Source of the DNA: Fibrella aestuarina BUZ 2
GTDB lineage: Bacteria; Bacteroidota; Bacteroidia; Cytophagales; Spirosomataceae
Length of the DNA: 64,000 bases
Assembly: GCF_000331105.1 (NCBI RefSeq)
Contig: NC_020054.1
Span: forward strand, 2,043,698 to 2,107,697
Reading direction: 5' to 3'
Shown here: piece by piece, positions 19,988 through 29,527 of the stretch
How positions within the stretch are numbered: position 1 is the first letter of the stretch
Layout: each line of letters opens with the position of its first letter
Position numbers and translations under genes: made by a program
Notes under the pieces: model-generated
Told to the model about the DNA's origin: nothing
Seen by the model: the letters and a program-made list of their open reading frames with translations, nothing else
Database searches by the model: none

Positions 19988-21229
19988 CTAGAACTCGGTT
20001 TTCCATTGCACCACCCAGCCTGTTTTCAGCTGTTTGGGCAAAGGCAAGCCTAGCAACCCCGTAGCCGGGTTCATCGCCGACAAGGTCAAGGGCTGTTCCT
20101 CTTTTGTCGCGCCGGAGATAACTTTGGTCGCCCGCAGGAAGATCTGCCCCCGGCTATCGACATCGTCAACGACGGCATAAAGCGCGTCGCCGGGCTTCAG
20201 ATCGACTTCGCCGACCTGCGCGGGCTGCGTGACCACAAAGGCCCAGCTTTGGCCAAGTTTGGGTTTGCCCGCTTTCTGCAACTTGGCCTCAACGTCGCCG
20301 GTAAAAATAGCGGGTGTCTTGGGGCGTTGCGCCAGCAGGTCCGTCAGGATGCTATCCATAACGGCCGCTTCACTTTGCGGAGCTGGTGAGCCGAGCAGAT
20401 CGCCCTGAATGGGTTCGCCGGTCAGCTCGGGATCTTCGTCGATCAGCCAGCCCATCCGGCGGGCCTGCTGTCGTTCGCGCTCATACGGGTCATCCGCGTA
20501 GGCAAGCATACCCGAACTCATCCCGGCATAGCGGCCCGGATTGGTCATCAATTCCTTAAAGGCGAGCATCCGATACAAGTAATAGCCCGTTTCTTCGTTC
20601 ATCGCCATTTCGTAGTAGCTGCGGGTTGCCTGCCGCACGATCTTTTTCTCGATCATACCCATGCCGCCGTTGTAGGCTGCCGCTGCCAACGTCCACGAAC
20701 CCAGCCGCTTGTGCAGGGCATGCAGGTACCGGCACGCTGCCTCTGTCGATTTCACTAGGTCCATACGCTCGTCGTGGCCGGGGTCGATACGTAACCCCAT
20801 ATCGCGGGCCGTTTCGTCCATAAACTGCCAATAGCCCACCGCGCCGGCCGACGACACGGCATCGGCCTTGAAGTTGCTTTCGATGAGCGGCATGTACTTG
20901 AAATCGTTCGGAATATGGTGCTTGGCCAAAATAGGTTCGATCACGGCAAAATAGGGTGTAGCCCGCTGAACCAGCAGCTGTACCCGTTTGGCGTACCCCG
21001 AGGTGCTCATTAGCGCCAGGGCTAGTTTGGCCGATACGACCCCCTGCTCCGTTGGTACCAGTTCACCTGCAAAGTTGGTGCGCTGCACAGGTTGAGGCGC
21101 CTGTATCGCCGATTTAGCCGTTGACTTCTTTGGTTTCTTCCGTGACTGAGCAACGGAGAAATGTGCAAGAAGCAAAAGGAGCAAACTGCTTAGAATGATC
21201 GTGTTACTGAAATGACGTTCTCGTTTCAA
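19988..21229 (-). CDS. Lytic transglycosylase (MltD-like SLT domain), exported
   Basis: 413 aa. A signal peptide ([20 protein letters not shown]) precedes a basic low-complexity linker. The SLT/goose-lysozyme-like domain spans about residues 80-220. The catalytic Glu lies in YMPLIESNF, followed by SAGAVGYWQFM and AAAYNGGMGMIEK, all hallmarks of family 1 lytic transglycosylases. The C-terminal 90 residues form a beta-rich domain (DLKPGDALYAVVDDVDSRG) shared with the next gene. It cleaves peptidoglycan in the periplasm. The gene lies downstream of a paralogue on the same strand. Confidence 0.92.
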   Translation of the reverse strand: MKRERHFSNTIILSSLLLLLLAHFSVAQSRKKPKKSTAKSAIQAPQPVQRTNFAGELVPTEQGVVSAKLALALMSTSGYAKRVQLLVQRATPYFAVIEPILAKHHIPNDFKYMPLIESNFKADAVSSAGAVGYWQFMDETARDMGLRIDPGHDERMDLVKSTEAACRYLHALHKRLGSWTLAAAAYNGGMGMIEKKIVRQATRSYYEMAMNEETGYYLYRMLAFKELMTNPGRYAGMSSGMLAYADDPYERERQQARRMGWLIDEDPELTGEPIQGDLLGSPAPQSEAAVMDSILTDLLAQRPKTPAIFTGDVEAKLQKAGKPKLGQSWAFVVTQPAQVGEVDLKPGDALYAVVDDVDSRGQIFLRATKVISGATKEEQPLTLSAMNPATGLLGLPLPKQLKTGWVVQWKTEF

Positions 21230-21301
21230 GGCAATTTGGATGGGTGCTTGTACGTAACTAACGAGCGTGGCTAGAAGTTCGTGCCGCCGCTACCAAACAG
21301 A

Positions 21302-21340
21302 AAGACCCGTCCAGGATGAAGGATCATCCGAACGGGTCTT
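21302..21340. terminator. Hairpin between the two transglycosylase genes
   Basis: AAGACCCGT (21302-21310) pairs with ACGGGTCTT (21332-21340), with an inner GGAT/ATCC helix. It lies 22 bases after the stop of the upstream transglycosylase gene (minus strand). The T-run is weak, so it may be only partial. Confidence 0.65.
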
Positions 21341-21361
21341 AACCGGGCTGTGGTAAGATGG

Positions 21362-22627
21362 TTATAAGGCTTTCCAGGTGAGGATCCACCCGGTCTTTAG
21401 TTGAGTCAGGTCGGGTAGTTTAATACCCATGCGGCCGGTAGAGGCGTCCACGGCGATGAGCGGGAGGCTCAAGGTTTCGTGTCGGCTGTTGGTATAAATT
21501 TTATCGGCTCGGAAATACACTTTGTTCGTTTTGGGGTCGATGTCCTCCACGACTGCGTACAGCCGATCCCCTTCCGATACCGTCACGTCATCGACCAGGC
21601 CGGTACGGGTCAGGTTAAAAACCCACACGCTGCCGCGCTCCAGAGGGCCGCCTTCCAGCAATCGTGCCTTGATGCCGCCCCGGAACACATCGGCCGCGTT
21701 GGGGAGCGGTAGGTCTTCGGGGCGCTGATCGCCCGCCGATAGGCCCTGTCCCAGGGCGGGTAGGGGTAACGGCGACGAAACAGCTTCGCGCTCCAGATTG
21801 ACCATCACTTTCTCGTCGAACAACACCTCGTCGGCCTGACTCCCGCTCTCATCCATTACGGGCTTGTTAAGGCTAGCCAGCATGGGTTCGGGGATGAGTT
21901 CGCGGTAGTCGACCGGGTGCGTAAATAACTCCTTGAACGCCAGAATCCGGTACAGGTACTTGCCCGTTTCGGCGTTGAGGCGCAGGTAATAGTAGTTGCG
22001 TTTCTGCTGCCGCCGGATGTTGCTCAGCAGGTTACCGATGCCGTTGTTGTAGGCTGCTGCGGCCAGCGTCCACGATCCCAACCGGTTGTACAGAAACCGC
22101 AGATACCGACAGGCAGCATCCGTCGACCGCATCAGGTTGAGGCGTTCGTCATGGTCACGAGTCACCGTCAGACCCAGTTCACGGGCCGTATCGGGCATGA
22201 GTTGCCAATAACCGGCTGCTCCTTTGACCGAGATTGCCGTGCCTACCAGCGCACTCTCGACCAGCGGCAGGTATTTGAAGTCGGCGGGGATGTCGTACCG
22301 GGCCAGCACGGGCTCGATAAGCGGGAAGAAGGCCGCCGCGCGTTGACGGAGGCGCATCATTGACCGGGCCTGCACGGCGTTGCGCGATAAGGCCGAGATC
22401 AGCCGACGGGCAACGGCTTCTTCGTGCAGGGGCACCGCCTCACCGCAGAAATAAACCGGCGGGAAGGGGTTGTCCAGTAAAGGGGTAAAACCAATCGAAC
22501 AGGAGGCTGTGTAACAGTTACGATTAGCGTCGGGAGCAGTACTGATTCCGGTGGGGTTTGCTAGACCTGCCACCGAGTCGGCCAGCCATATAATCAGGGC
22601 GAGACCGCTACATGCCAACAGCTTCAT
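21362..22627 (-). CDS. Lytic transglycosylase (MltD-like SLT domain), paralogue
   Basis: 421 aa, homologous to the 413 aa protein next to it over the full length, including the C-terminal beta domain (VSEGDRLYAVVEDIDPKTNK). A signal peptide (LACSGLALIIWLADSVAGLA) leads. The catalytic Glu lies in YLPLVESALVG, followed by GAAGYWQLMPDTARELG and AAAYNNGIGNLLS. A motif with Cys residues (RNCYTASCSIGF) after the signal is unique to this copy. The paralogues arose by tandem duplication and have since diverged strongly. Confidence 0.92.
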   Translation of the reverse strand: MKLLACSGLALIIWLADSVAGLANPTGISTAPDANRNCYTASCSIGFTPLLDNPFPPVYFCGEAVPLHEEAVARRLISALSRNAVQARSMMRLRQRAAAFFPLIEPVLARYDIPADFKYLPLVESALVGTAISVKGAAGYWQLMPDTARELGLTVTRDHDERLNLMRSTDAACRYLRFLYNRLGSWTLAAAAYNNGIGNLLSNIRRQQKRNYYYLRLNAETGKYLYRILAFKELFTHPVDYRELIPEPMLASLNKPVMDESGSQADEVLFDEKVMVNLEREAVSSPLPLPALGQGLSAGDQRPEDLPLPNAADVFRGGIKARLLEGGPLERGSVWVFNLTRTGLVDDVTVSEGDRLYAVVEDIDPKTNKVYFRADKIYTNSRHETLSLPLIAVDASTGRMGIKLPDLTQLKTGWILTWKAL

Positions 22628-22812
22628 TCGTTACGGTATGGAGTAAACGGCCTGTATTCCGCTACTCCTTTTCTGACGGTAAATCACGGGGTACGTCACT
22701 CAACAATTCACTTATGAGTGTAACCTGTTTACAGCCAGATGTATGCCAACATGAAAGAAGATAGCTATTTTCATGTTTATTTTTTGCCAGCCATCAGACC
22801 GGCTACCGCTCG

Positions 22813-24396
22813 CTACTGTGCTTCTTCCAGCGGCGTGAAGTCTTTGAACGTCCGCTTGATGGCTTTGTCGGTGGCTTCTTTTTTGTTCTGCCAGTTGGCA
22901 TCGAGTTCCAGTGCCACCAGCCCGCTGAGGTTCATCGAATTGCGGAAATCGTCGAGCTTTTTGATGAAATCACCCGTACGACGAGTCGATTTGAGGGCAA
23001 ACTCCCGAGCAAAAACATCGCCTTTGTTCTGCAATTCGGTTTTCTTACCCAATACGTAATTATACCGATCCAAGAGGTCTTTCATCGATTTGCCGATCAC
23101 TTCCGTGGCTTCCAACGTACCCATCGTCAACACGGCTGTACCCCCAATGGCCGAAATAAGCCGCTGATTGCCAGGGTCTTTAATGGTTGGCGAAATGCCG
23201 GTTACCGCCCCCAGCGAGGCGTTGGCCATCGAGCGGTTGCGCTTGCCACCTTTTGCCCGCTTGTAGTCGCGTTTCAGTTCGCCCTCTTTTTCGTCGAGTT
23301 GCTCGACCAGGTTCCAGGCCTGTACCAGCACTTGCCGGTAGAGCGCATACGTGTAGCGGTCTTTGGCTTCTTCGTTGACGGTATTGCTGACCGTAATGTG
23401 AATGGTCTGCTCGTCGCGGTTCTGGGCTTTGTCGAGCACGAAAAAAGTCAGGTCGACGCGCACCGTATCGTAGGGGTCGCGGACAAAATCGTAGCCCGGC
23501 GTCCAGATAAACTCGTACTGGTTGTTGGTGTTCTTGACCAGCGCGGCTTTGGTAATGGCCTGATTGGTGCTCAGAAAATCGAACGTGCTGATGTCGTCGT
23601 CGCCGTTGGGGTCGGAGAGGTAGAACTTCAGGTTGATGGCGGCATTTTCCCGAATCCGGTACTGCGTGTCTTTCGGCACAATCGAGATAACCGGCGGCAG
23701 GTCCATCTGGGTCACGTCGATCTTGAGCCGGCCTTTGGTGCGCGCCTTGGTGGGTTGGTCTTCCACCCAGAACTCCACGTACAGTGGTTTGCCCCGCAGG
23801 GTGTTAAACTGGTTGCGTGAGAGTGTCCAGGTGAGTTCGCCCTGCGCCGTCAGCTTGCTCCCCTCGGGCATCTGATCGGGAATGGGAATAAACACGATGG
23901 GGTCGCCATCGGCATCGTATACCTGCTTGGCGTCAAATTTATAGACGTTCTGGGTCTGAAACCGCACGTAGAACGTGGGCAGGTCTTCAACCACCGGCGG
24001 GCGGTTTACGTGCTGCACCTTAAATTCGATCAGTTGCGTCGCCGATTCACCACGGCGGTTACGTACCTGGAAAATGACCGGGATAACCCGTACGGTTTTG
24101 ATTCGGTCGGCCAGGTCGTAGGAAGGTGTCCAGCTAAAATGCCCGAGCGAATCGAAACTCATTCCCTCAACAATACCCTGCTCAATACTGAACGTGGCTG
24201 AATCGGCGGGAGGGCAGTTGGATTTGAGATCGAAACGGAGCGTTTGCCCCTCCGCTATATTTTGCCAGTCGGTCTGTTGTGGGAAGAGGAGTTGAATGGT
24301 TTTAGAGTCCTGCGCCCAGCATGCCGGGCCGACAAACCACCCCAACAGCAGGAACGCCAGTACACGAAAGTTCGTCATGCGCGGTGTCTTGCTCAA
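22813..24396 (-). CDS. Exported Ig/cadherin-like repeat protein with helical C-terminus
   Basis: 527 aa. Signal peptide (VLAFLLLGWFVGPACWAQ); an alternative start is the ATG at 24378. Three to four putative Ig domains span residues 30-350, with recurring HFSWTPSYDLADR, ELTWTLSRNQF and EFIWTPGYDFVRDPYDTVRV motifs and VYDADGDPIVF, YLSDPNGDDDIS calcium-type loops. The C-terminal 170 residues are helical and charged (QLDEKEGELKRDYKRAKGG). I recall this architecture as conserved in Cytophagales without an assigned role. A periplasmic or cell-envelope structural role is plausible. Confidence 0.8.
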   Translation of the reverse strand: MSKTPRMTNFRVLAFLLLGWFVGPACWAQDSKTIQLLFPQQTDWQNIAEGQTLRFDLKSNCPPADSATFSIEQGIVEGMSFDSLGHFSWTPSYDLADRIKTVRVIPVIFQVRNRRGESATQLIEFKVQHVNRPPVVEDLPTFYVRFQTQNVYKFDAKQVYDADGDPIVFIPIPDQMPEGSKLTAQGELTWTLSRNQFNTLRGKPLYVEFWVEDQPTKARTKGRLKIDVTQMDLPPVISIVPKDTQYRIRENAAINLKFYLSDPNGDDDISTFDFLSTNQAITKAALVKNTNNQYEFIWTPGYDFVRDPYDTVRVDLTFFVLDKAQNRDEQTIHITVSNTVNEEAKDRYTYALYRQVLVQAWNLVEQLDEKEGELKRDYKRAKGGKRNRSMANASLGAVTGISPTIKDPGNQRLISAIGGTAVLTMGTLEATEVIGKSMKDLLDRYNYVLGKKTELQNKGDVFAREFALKSTRRTGDFIKKLDDFRNSMNLSGLVALELDANWQNKKEATDKAIKRTFKDFTPLEEAQ

Positions 24397-24528
24397 TTTC
24401 TGTAGAAACGCAAAACTAAGGGGAAGATTACAAGGGATGGTGCCAAATGCTATTTTTTCGAGTAAAATGCCCTCTTAAAAAGGCAATCGTTGTATTTTTT
24501 GAATACCAAATAGTTTTTATTAACGCAG

Positions 24529-24563
24529 AAACGCCCGGCTACATCCATCGTAACCGGGCGTTT
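24529..24563 (-). terminator. Hairpin downstream of the permease gene
   Basis: AAACGCCCGG (24529-24538) pairs with CCGGGCGTTT (24554-24563), about 50 bases after the permease stop codon on the minus strand. The T-run is short. Confidence 0.75.
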
Positions 24564-24615
24564 GCCTCTTTCAGTACAATACTCATCAACCGCCTCATCG
24601 ACGGCACAGATCCGC

Positions 24616-26118
24616 TTATAGCTGCTTGTTCAGATTGCTGTTGCGGCGGCTGTAGAGGAAGTAAACGATGATACCCAGCGCGCCCCAAACCACAAACGTC
24701 ACCTTGGTGTCGAAGCGGAGGTTATACATCAGGTACAGGTTGGCCAGAATGCCCAGAGTGGCCACAACCGGCAGCGCCGGGGTGCGGTACGGGCGCTCGA
24801 GGTTCGGTTCCCGAACGCGCAGAATCCAGACGGCGGCGCAGATCATGGCAAACGCCAGCAACGTACCTGAGCTACACAGTTCCGATACCTTGTCGATGGG
24901 TGTCAGGGCCGCCACAATCGACACGATACCACCTACCAGAATGGTGCTTTTCCAGGGGGTGCGGAACGTGGGGTGAATGTCGCGGAAGAATTTCGGCAGC
25001 AGCCCGTCTTTGGCCATGCCCAGGAAGATCCGGGTTTGGCCCAGCATCATCACCAGCATCACCGACGTGAGCCCGCCAATAGCGGCGATGGTGATCAGGT
25101 ACACGGCCCAGGTCAGCCCCACGTCGGAGAAGGCCTGCGCGACCGGCGCTTTCATGTCGAGTTGGTCGTACTTGACCATGCCCGTCAGCACGAGCGACAC
25201 CAGGATGTAAAGGATCGTACAAATAACGAGTGAGGCAATGATGGCAAACGGAACGTCTTTCTTGGGGTTGATGGCTTCACCAGCCTGCGTCGACACGGCG
25301 TCGAAGCCAATGTAGGCGAAGAACACGATCCCGGCAGCCGTTACGATCCCGTCGAAACCGTAGTGGGTCTGCCCCGATTCATCAACGACCGGATTCGGAA
25401 TAAACGGTGTCCAGTTGGCGACGTCGACGTAGAAGGCCCCGGCGATAATCACGAAAATAACCGTGGCTACTTTCACGATCACGATGATGTTGTTGGTGCT
25501 GGCGGCTTCTTTGATGCCTTTCACCAGAATATAGGTAACCAGCCATACGATCAGCAGGGCGGGTAGGTTAAGCGCAAACGAAAAGTCGGGTACGGCCTGC
25601 CCGGCAGCGCGAAGGGCGGCGGCTTTCTCCTGAGCGGTTACGGGGTCATTCATCAACCACAGGGGCGGGTCGATATGAAACAGGTGGAGCAGCTTCTCAA
25701 AATACCCCGACCAGCTTACGGCTACGGTGGTGGCACCCATCATGTATTCGAGGATGAGGTTCCAGCCAATGAACCAGGCAAAGATTTCGCCCACGGTGCC
25801 ATACGAGTAGGCGTAGGCAGAGCCTTCAACGGGCAGGATCGACGCAAATTCGGCGTAGCAGAGAGCGGCAAACGTACAGGCGACCCCCGCCATAATGAAG
25901 GCGACGGCCAGGGCAGGGCCAGCCCAATCGTGCGCGGCAATCCCCGTCAATACGAAGATCCCCCCGCCGATAACGGCTCCGATACCCAGTGAGGTCAGCC
26001 CCCAGCGGGTCAGCACCCGTTTGAGCTCGCTCTTCTGTACGTCGGCTTCATACGCAGCCAGCGGCTTCCTACGCCAAACGCTGGTGGTGTCCACTGATTG
26101 TTTCATTTTTGTTTCCAT
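24616..26118 (-). CDS. APC-superfamily amino acid permease (cationic amino acid transporter-like)
   Basis: 500 aa inner-membrane protein with about 12-14 hydrophobic segments. The APC signature IGAVIGGGIFVLTGIAA is near residue 45 (substrate-binding GxG in helix 1), and FFAYIGFDAVSTQAGEAINP is near 270, typical of CAT-type transporters. The length is normal. It likely imports amino acids by proton symport; specificity is unknown. A copy of the dispersed 10-mer lies in the coding sequence at 24860. Confidence 0.92.
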   Translation of the reverse strand: METKMKQSVDTTSVWRRKPLAAYEADVQKSELKRVLTRWGLTSLGIGAVIGGGIFVLTGIAAHDWAGPALAVAFIMAGVACTFAALCYAEFASILPVEGSAYAYSYGTVGEIFAWFIGWNLILEYMMGATTVAVSWSGYFEKLLHLFHIDPPLWLMNDPVTAQEKAAALRAAGQAVPDFSFALNLPALLIVWLVTYILVKGIKEAASTNNIIVIVKVATVIFVIIAGAFYVDVANWTPFIPNPVVDESGQTHYGFDGIVTAAGIVFFAYIGFDAVSTQAGEAINPKKDVPFAIIASLVICTILYILVSLVLTGMVKYDQLDMKAPVAQAFSDVGLTWAVYLITIAAIGGLTSVMLVMMLGQTRIFLGMAKDGLLPKFFRDIHPTFRTPWKSTILVGGIVSIVAALTPIDKVSELCSSGTLLAFAMICAAVWILRVREPNLERPYRTPALPVVATLGILANLYLMYNLRFDTKVTFVVWGALGIIVYFLYSRRNSNLNKQL

Positions 26119-26158
26119 GCAGGAAATATAGTTTGGTGATTTGGGTTTTCAATAAAAT

Positions 26159-26271
26159 CAAAGAGTGAAAGAGCGAATGAGTGAAAGAGCGATAAAAGTG
26201 CCGTTCAGAGAACGTACCTGGCCCTGATTGCACGCGTTCGCGCTTTCACTCATTCGCTCTTTCACTCTTTG
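26159..26271. repeat. Long near-perfect inverted repeat of GAAAGAG-type units between permease and secDF
   Basis: Arms 26159-26187 and 26243-26271 are perfectly complementary over 29 bases (starting CAAAGAGTGAAAGAGCG). The loop of 55 bases holds a forward copy of AACGTACCTG at 26211. The right arm ends at the stop codon of secDF (26272), so it lies immediately downstream of that gene and may act as its terminator or 3'-end stabiliser. The same units flank the four-helix-bundle gene 20 kb away. Confidence 0.85.
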
Positions 26272-29200
26272 TTACTTCTGGCTTGGCTTAATTGGCAGGG
26301 GCGCTTTCGGCTTTTTCTCCTTGCCACCCGGCGTCTGCTGGAATTCGTCGGGCGTTTCTACCGTGTCGGGGAAATCGGTCGGAATCGCGCTGTAACCGGT
26401 TTTGGGAGCCGTAGGCTTGTTGTCTTCGTTGAGGTTGCTGCGGTTCAGGGCGTCAACTACGATCGGCGTAGCGACGAACAGCGACGAATACGTACCTACG
26501 ATAACCCCGATCAGCATGGCGAACGAGAAGCCCCGGATGGTGGCCCCCCCGAAGATGAACAGCACAATCAGCACGAGCATCGTCGACAGACCCGTTACGG
26601 CCGTACGGCTCAGCGTGCTGTTCAGCGCGTTGTTGATGATGCTGGCGATGCTTTCATTCTTACCCCGGTTTTCGCTCAGGTACTCACGGACCCGGTCGAA
26701 GACCACTACGGTGTCGTTCATCGAGTAACCCATGATCGTCAGCAGGGCACCCACAAACGCCTGATCAATGTCGAGCGAGAACGGTAGCCAGCCGTTGAAG
26801 ACCGAGAAGATAGCCAGGATGATGAGCACGTCGTGGAACAGAGCCACCACGGCACCGTAGCCGAAGGCCAGTTTCTTAAACCGGATCAGGATGTAGCCAA
26901 ACACGACCGCGACCGCCAGCAGAATCGACCACATGGCCGAATAAATCAGGTCGTTGGCGATCGTTGGCCCTACTTTCTGCGAGCTTTCGATGGTGCCTTT
27001 GTTACCCTGAATTGAGGCGAGCCCTTTCTGAACGGCGGCAGCTACCTGCTTGTCGGCGTCGGGAGCATTGTTCTCAATCTGGTAGCTCGTGGTCATTTTT
27101 ACCTGATCCGAGCCAATGCCTGACCCACCGTAGGTTTTCACTTCCGGCTCATCGCCACCCAGCGCGGGGGCCACGGCAGCACGGACCTCATCGGTCGTGA
27201 CGGCCTTTTCAAACTTGACCACATACGAGCGGCCGCCTTTGAAATCGACACCCAGCCCGAAGCCTTTCCACAGTACCGACACGATACCGATGGCGATAAT
27301 CGTCGACGAGATGATGTAGTAGGTACGGCGGCCCGATACGAAGTCGAAGTTCGAATCTTTGAACAGGTTTTTCGCCCACGACGATGCGAAGGTCAGCGTG
27401 TTACCGCGGCCCACGTACCATTCCACCATCAGGCGGGTGATGAGCAGCGCAGCAAACAGCGACGTGGCAATACCGATGATCAGCGTTACGGCAAAGCCTT
27501 TAATCAGACCCGTACCGAAAATCAGCAGGATAAAGCCCGTCAGCAGGGTCGTTACGTTTGAGTCGATGATCGACGACAAGGCGTTTCGGAAGCCATCCGA
27601 TACGGCCTGCCGCAGCGTTTTGCCCAACTCCATCTCTTCTTTGATCCGTTCGTAGATCAAGACGTTGGCGTCTACGGCCATACCGATCGTCAGCACGATA
27701 CCGGCAATACCGGGCATTGTCAGCACCGTACCGGGTACGGCGGCCATCACGCCCAGCAGGAAAAACAGGTTGACGAACAGCGTTACGTCGGCGAACAGAC
27801 CGGCGCGGCCATAATAGAGGGCCACGAAGATCAGGACGATCAGCAGACCCACCAGCGACGAGATGATACCCGCCGAAATAGCCTGCGAACCCAGCGTAGC
27901 ACCCACGATGCTTTCTTCCACGATCACGGCGGGGGCGTCTAGCTTACCAGCTTTCAGCACGTTGGCCATGTCTTTGGTTTCGTCGACGGTGAAGTTACCC
28001 GTAATGCTTGAGCTACCGTTCGGAATTTCGTTCTGTACGTTAGGCGCCGTATACACCAGCCCGTCGAGCAGGATAGCCACGGGACGGTTTACGTTAGCGG
28101 CGGTGAGGGCCCGCCATTTTTTGGCACCCTCGGCGTTCATGCGCATCGTTACTTCCGGCCGGCCCCGCTCATCGTAGTCGTTGCCTGCGTCGGTGATCAC
28201 GTTACCTTCGATGGGCGCTTTGCCCCCTTCTTTCTTCACGAAATAAAGCGGCAGCAACTCGCGCTTGGGTTTGCCACCCTGCGCGTCGATGGCCATCGCT
28301 TTGCGGTCCCAGGCAAACACCACGTCATTGGGGAACAGGCTACGTACCTCCGGATCGGCGAAGATGGCGTTGGCCCGAGCTGTGTCTTTCAGATCAACGG
28401 CCAGTTGGTCCTGTGAAATCGGCACAAACAGGTTCGTCAGGGCAGCCTGCGCCTGCGCGGTGTCGCCCTTCGCTGCCGTACCTGATGACGCCTGCGCCGT
28501 GGCCGTGTTGGCCGCCGCGCCACCCAACTGAGCAGCCAGGTCGCCCGAGGTCGCCGTGCCCGATACCGTCGTGGTGGGTTTCGCCGAAGCCGCCGCTGCT
28601 TTGCGGGCTACTTCTGCTTTGGCCAGGTAGGCACCCAGCCCATCGATGGCGGGCGCAATTTCGTTAAGGCGATACACCTCCGTGAATTCCAGCTTGGCGG
28701 CACCCGTCAGCAGTTTCCGCACGCGGTCGGGGTTGTCGGCACCGGGCAACTCAATTAGGATGCGGTTTGAACCGGGCAAACGCTGTACGTTCGGGTTGGT
28801 CACGCCGAATTTGTCGATACGCGCCTGAATCACGCGGAAAGAGCGGTCGATGGCGCCGTTCACTTCGTCGTTCAGGAAGCGCTTCACTTCCGTATCCGAC
28901 GACTGGTAGTTGATGCGCGACCGGTTGGCGCTCGTGGCAAACACCGTAGCCAATTTGGCACCCGGCACCACGTCTTTGTAGTTCTTCACGAACAGGTCGA
29001 CATAGCTGCTCTGGCTGCTCTGCTGATCGCGGCTGGCGCGCTTCAGCGCCTCGTTGAACTGCGGATCGCGGGTGTTACCGGCGAGGCTGCGCAGCACTTC
29101 AGCGGGCGATACCTCAAGCACCACGTGCATACCGCCCTGCAAATCGAGACCCAGACCCAACTCGCGCTCGGTCACCTCCTGAAGCGTGTTGCCCAGGTAA

Positions 29201-29388
29201 ACGGGCTGCTTCCAGAGCGAATCGAGGTATTGTTGTTTCCGTTTGATGTCTACCTGCCCCTGGGCGTTGGTAGCAAAGCGCTCCGCGTCTTTTTTGATAT
29301 TACGCGAAACGAAGGTAAATGACAGGTAATAGAGGCAAAGCACCGCTATAATCCCCGTCAGAACCACTACGACGGTTCTGTTTTGCAT
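26272..29388 (-). CDS. secDF: Protein translocase subunit SecDF (SecD-SecF fusion)
   Basis: 1038 aa from the ATG at 29388 (MQNRTVVVVLTGIIAV); an in-frame upstream extension lies in a repeat and is unlikely. The SecD part has TM1, a periplasmic P1 domain with LGLDLQGGMHVVLEV, a long periplasmic stretch with an Ala/Thr-rich low-complexity insert (about residues 275-330), and five TM helices with GMAVDANVLIYERIKEE. The SecF part begins near residue 690 with RRTYYIISSTIIAIG and GVDFKGGRSYVVKFE and ends with GYSMNDTVVVFDRVREYL. Fusion of both subunits is usual in Bacteroidota. It uses the proton gradient to help SecYEG export. Confidence 0.96.
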   Translation of the reverse strand: MQNRTVVVVLTGIIAVLCLYYLSFTFVSRNIKKDAERFATNAQGQVDIKRKQQYLDSLWKQPVYLGNTLQEVTERELGLGLDLQGGMHVVLEVSPAEVLRSLAGNTRDPQFNEALKRASRDQQSSQSSYVDLFVKNYKDVVPGAKLATVFATSANRSRINYQSSDTEVKRFLNDEVNGAIDRSFRVIQARIDKFGVTNPNVQRLPGSNRILIELPGADNPDRVRKLLTGAAKLEFTEVYRLNEIAPAIDGLGAYLAKAEVARKAAAASAKPTTTVSGTATSGDLAAQLGGAAANTATAQASSGTAAKGDTAQAQAALTNLFVPISQDQLAVDLKDTARANAIFADPEVRSLFPNDVVFAWDRKAMAIDAQGGKPKRELLPLYFVKKEGGKAPIEGNVITDAGNDYDERGRPEVTMRMNAEGAKKWRALTAANVNRPVAILLDGLVYTAPNVQNEIPNGSSSITGNFTVDETKDMANVLKAGKLDAPAVIVEESIVGATLGSQAISAGIISSLVGLLIVLIFVALYYGRAGLFADVTLFVNLFFLLGVMAAVPGTVLTMPGIAGIVLTIGMAVDANVLIYERIKEEMELGKTLRQAVSDGFRNALSSIIDSNVTTLLTGFILLIFGTGLIKGFAVTLIIGIATSLFAALLITRLMVEWYVGRGNTLTFASSWAKNLFKDSNFDFVSGRRTYYIISSTIIAIGIVSVLWKGFGLGVDFKGGRSYVVKFEKAVTTDEVRAAVAPALGGDEPEVKTYGGSGIGSDQVKMTTSYQIENNAPDADKQVAAAVQKGLASIQGNKGTIESSQKVGPTIANDLIYSAMWSILLAVAVVFGYILIRFKKLAFGYGAVVALFHDVLIILAIFSVFNGWLPFSLDIDQAFVGALLTIMGYSMNDTVVVFDRVREYLSENRGKNESIASIINNALNSTLSRTAVTGLSTMLVLIVLFIFGGATIRGFSFAMLIGVIVGTYSSLFVATPIVVDALNRSNLNEDNKPTAPKTGYSAIPTDFPDTVETPDEFQQTPGGKEKKPKAPLPIKPSQK

Positions 29389-29423
29389 TGTATGGAGAAA
29401 TTGGAAATTGGAGGAAAAAGAAA

Positions 29424-29527
29424 AAAAGGGGTTCAATGTCCAAGGTTCCAAGTCCAATGTGGTTCTGCACGCCCATTCAGGCGTAGAGAAACGTTGGACT
29501 TGGAACCTTGGACATTGAACCCCTTTT
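29424..29527. repeat. Perfect 34-bp inverted repeat between secDF and the next gene
   Basis: 29424-29457 and 29494-29527 are exactly complementary over 34 bases (arm core CAATGTCCAAGGTTCCAAG), with a 36-base loop. The right arm overlaps the stop codon of the 122 aa gene (29526-29528). It could be a terminator or RNA 3'-end structure, but it is far longer than needed and has an internal near-periodic pattern (TCCAAGGTTCCAAGTCCAA). Its A/T-rich flank favours termination on the minus strand. Confidence 0.9.
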
